From an uncultured Porphyromonadaceae bacterium (lineage in GTDB: Bacteria; Bacteroidota; Bacteroidia; Bacteroidales; Muribaculaceae): DNA of 42,656 nucleotides. The stretch spans positions 1 to 42,656 of the forward strand of contig UREH01000001.1 of the NCBI GenBank assembly GCA_900546835.1, written 5' to 3'. The position numbers and the translations under genes were made by a program. The notes below the pieces were generated by a model. It had not been told where the DNA came from, did not search any database, and saw only the letters and a list, made by a program, of their open reading frames with translations. Shown here in pieces: positions 42,128-42,656 of the stretch (positions are counted from its first letter, which is position 1; the number at the start of each line of letters is the position of its first letter).

Positions 42128-42656
42128 CTATCTGCCTCTTCTGCCACCTCCACCGCCGGAAGCGCCCTGGCCGCCGCCGAAACCGCCGCGCGAACTGCCG
42201 GAACTGAATCCCCCGCGCGAGCCTCCGAATGAACCGGAATTATTATGGTAAGCCCCGGAATTGTTGCCGTTGGAGTTATAGCGGTTGGAAGGCGTGTATC
42301 CTGAATTATTCTGAGGCGTACGAGAGGGAGAGGAGAAACCGCTCTGCGACGAACGTCCACGCGTCACACCACGAGGGGTAGCAGCGCCATTTGAAGGAGT
42401 GCCCAGTGGCTCGCGATACCCGGGCCGGTACGAACCGGAACCTGATACTCCGGTGGCCGGACGAGATGTTGACGACGAACCTAAACGATTGCCTTCATAA
42501 CGACCTGATGCAGTCCTCGTACCGGACGAATATCTGCCGGCCCCGATAGCGCCGGACTGTCGCTGAGAGATATGCGGACGATAGGCTCCGGAGGGCGACT
42601 GAGGACGATAACCCCACGACGGTCCCCAGCTCCACGATGGGCCCCATCCCCAGGAA
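42128..42656 (-). CDS. Gly/Ser/Arg/Trp-rich protein, 3' part (runs off contig)
   Basis: About 176 codons are open to the contig edge; the start lies beyond it. The N-terminal visible part carries WGWGPSWSWGPSWGYRP repeats, then a Ser/Tyr/Pro/Arg-rich segment (HISQRQSGAIGAGRYSSG, YRPGYREPLGTPSNG), and a C-terminal Gly/Ser/Arg tail (FGGSRGGFSSGSSRGGFGGG ... GGGGRRGR). No known domain is recognised. The composition suggests an unstructured or surface/adhesive protein. It lies directly upstream of the outer-membrane barrel gene and is probably co-transcribed with it. Confidence 0.7.
   Translation of the reverse strand, partial: SWGWGPSWSWGPSWGYRPQSPSGAYRPHISQRQSGAIGAGRYSSGTRTASGRYEGNRLGSSSTSRPATGVSGSGSYRPGYREPLGTPSNGAATPRGVTRGRSSQSGFSSPSRTPQNNSGYTPSNRYNSNGNNSGAYHNNSGSFGGSRGGFSSGSSRGGFGGGQGASGGGGGRRGR

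Noticed and set aside
1..42656. CRISPR array, insertion sequence, prophage or toxin-antitoxin system
   Set aside because: No regularly spaced repeats, transposase, phage structural genes or known toxin/antitoxin motifs are visible on either strand.

Overview
The window reads as one complete short-read contig from a Bacteroidales bacterium. Family-level placement in Muribaculaceae is only a guess. The Bacteroidota signals are: promoters of the TTG-N19/20-TAnnTTTG type; a DUF3332 lipoprotein and a DUF4270 lipoprotein; a one-domain GT5 glycogen-synthase-like protein; an S8 protease ending in a type IX secretion-like sorting domain; a complete Bat (aerotolerance) operon; and serA/menE in the short forms I associate with this phylum. 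Bases 1-16 are not genomic. They are the last 16 bases of the 19-bp Tn5/Nextera mosaic end, so the left edge is an untrimmed adapter and the right edge cuts through a gene.

Layout. 1-9.4 kb (all minus strand): a DUF3332 lipoprotein, purM, cdsA, a secreted S8 protease translationally coupled to a 66-residue membrane protein, glmS with a textbook promoter, a two-domain universal stress protein, and a small HTH-like protein. 9.6-18.45 kb (minus): an eight-gene Bat operon, read from high to low coordinates as moxR, DUF58, a membrane-anchored partner, batA, batB, batC, batD, batE. 18.7-22.6 kb (minus): topB, a Cys-rich single-span protein, an HU-like protein and an HU-transmembrane-LysM-like fusion, with two ATGA overlaps. 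22.6-27.2 kb (minus): a small secreted protein, mazG, dsbD, a free-standing copy of the DsbD N-terminal domain, and a PHP-type tyrosine phosphatase.

27.3-30.2 kb turns to the plus strand: a GT5 half-protein, a DUF4270 lipoprotein, and tRNA-Thr(CGT) with its own promoter and terminator. 30.4-37.5 kb returns to the minus strand with one apparent operon, serC-serA-menD-menB-menC-menE, ending in a truncated UvrD-type helicase remnant that faces the tRNA. menF is not in the window. 37.7-40.3 kb (plus): an LTA-synthase-like membrane phosphotransferase followed by a PAP2 phosphatase. 40.4-42.66 kb (minus): an OmpP1/FadL-type outer-membrane barrel preceded by the 3' part of a Gly/Ser/Trp-rich protein that runs off the contig.

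How it works together: most of the content is core metabolism (purine, amino-sugar, phospholipid, serine and menaquinone synthesis) plus envelope biology (Bat, DsbD, LTA-synthase-like/PAP2, OmpP1). I saw no prophage, insertion sequence, CRISPR array or recognisable defence system. The most interesting items are: the HU-membrane-LysM fusion beside a second HU protein and topB; the serA whose active-site His is Lys; the degenerate GT5 protein; the orphan DsbD N-domain; and the tRNA/helicase-remnant junction.
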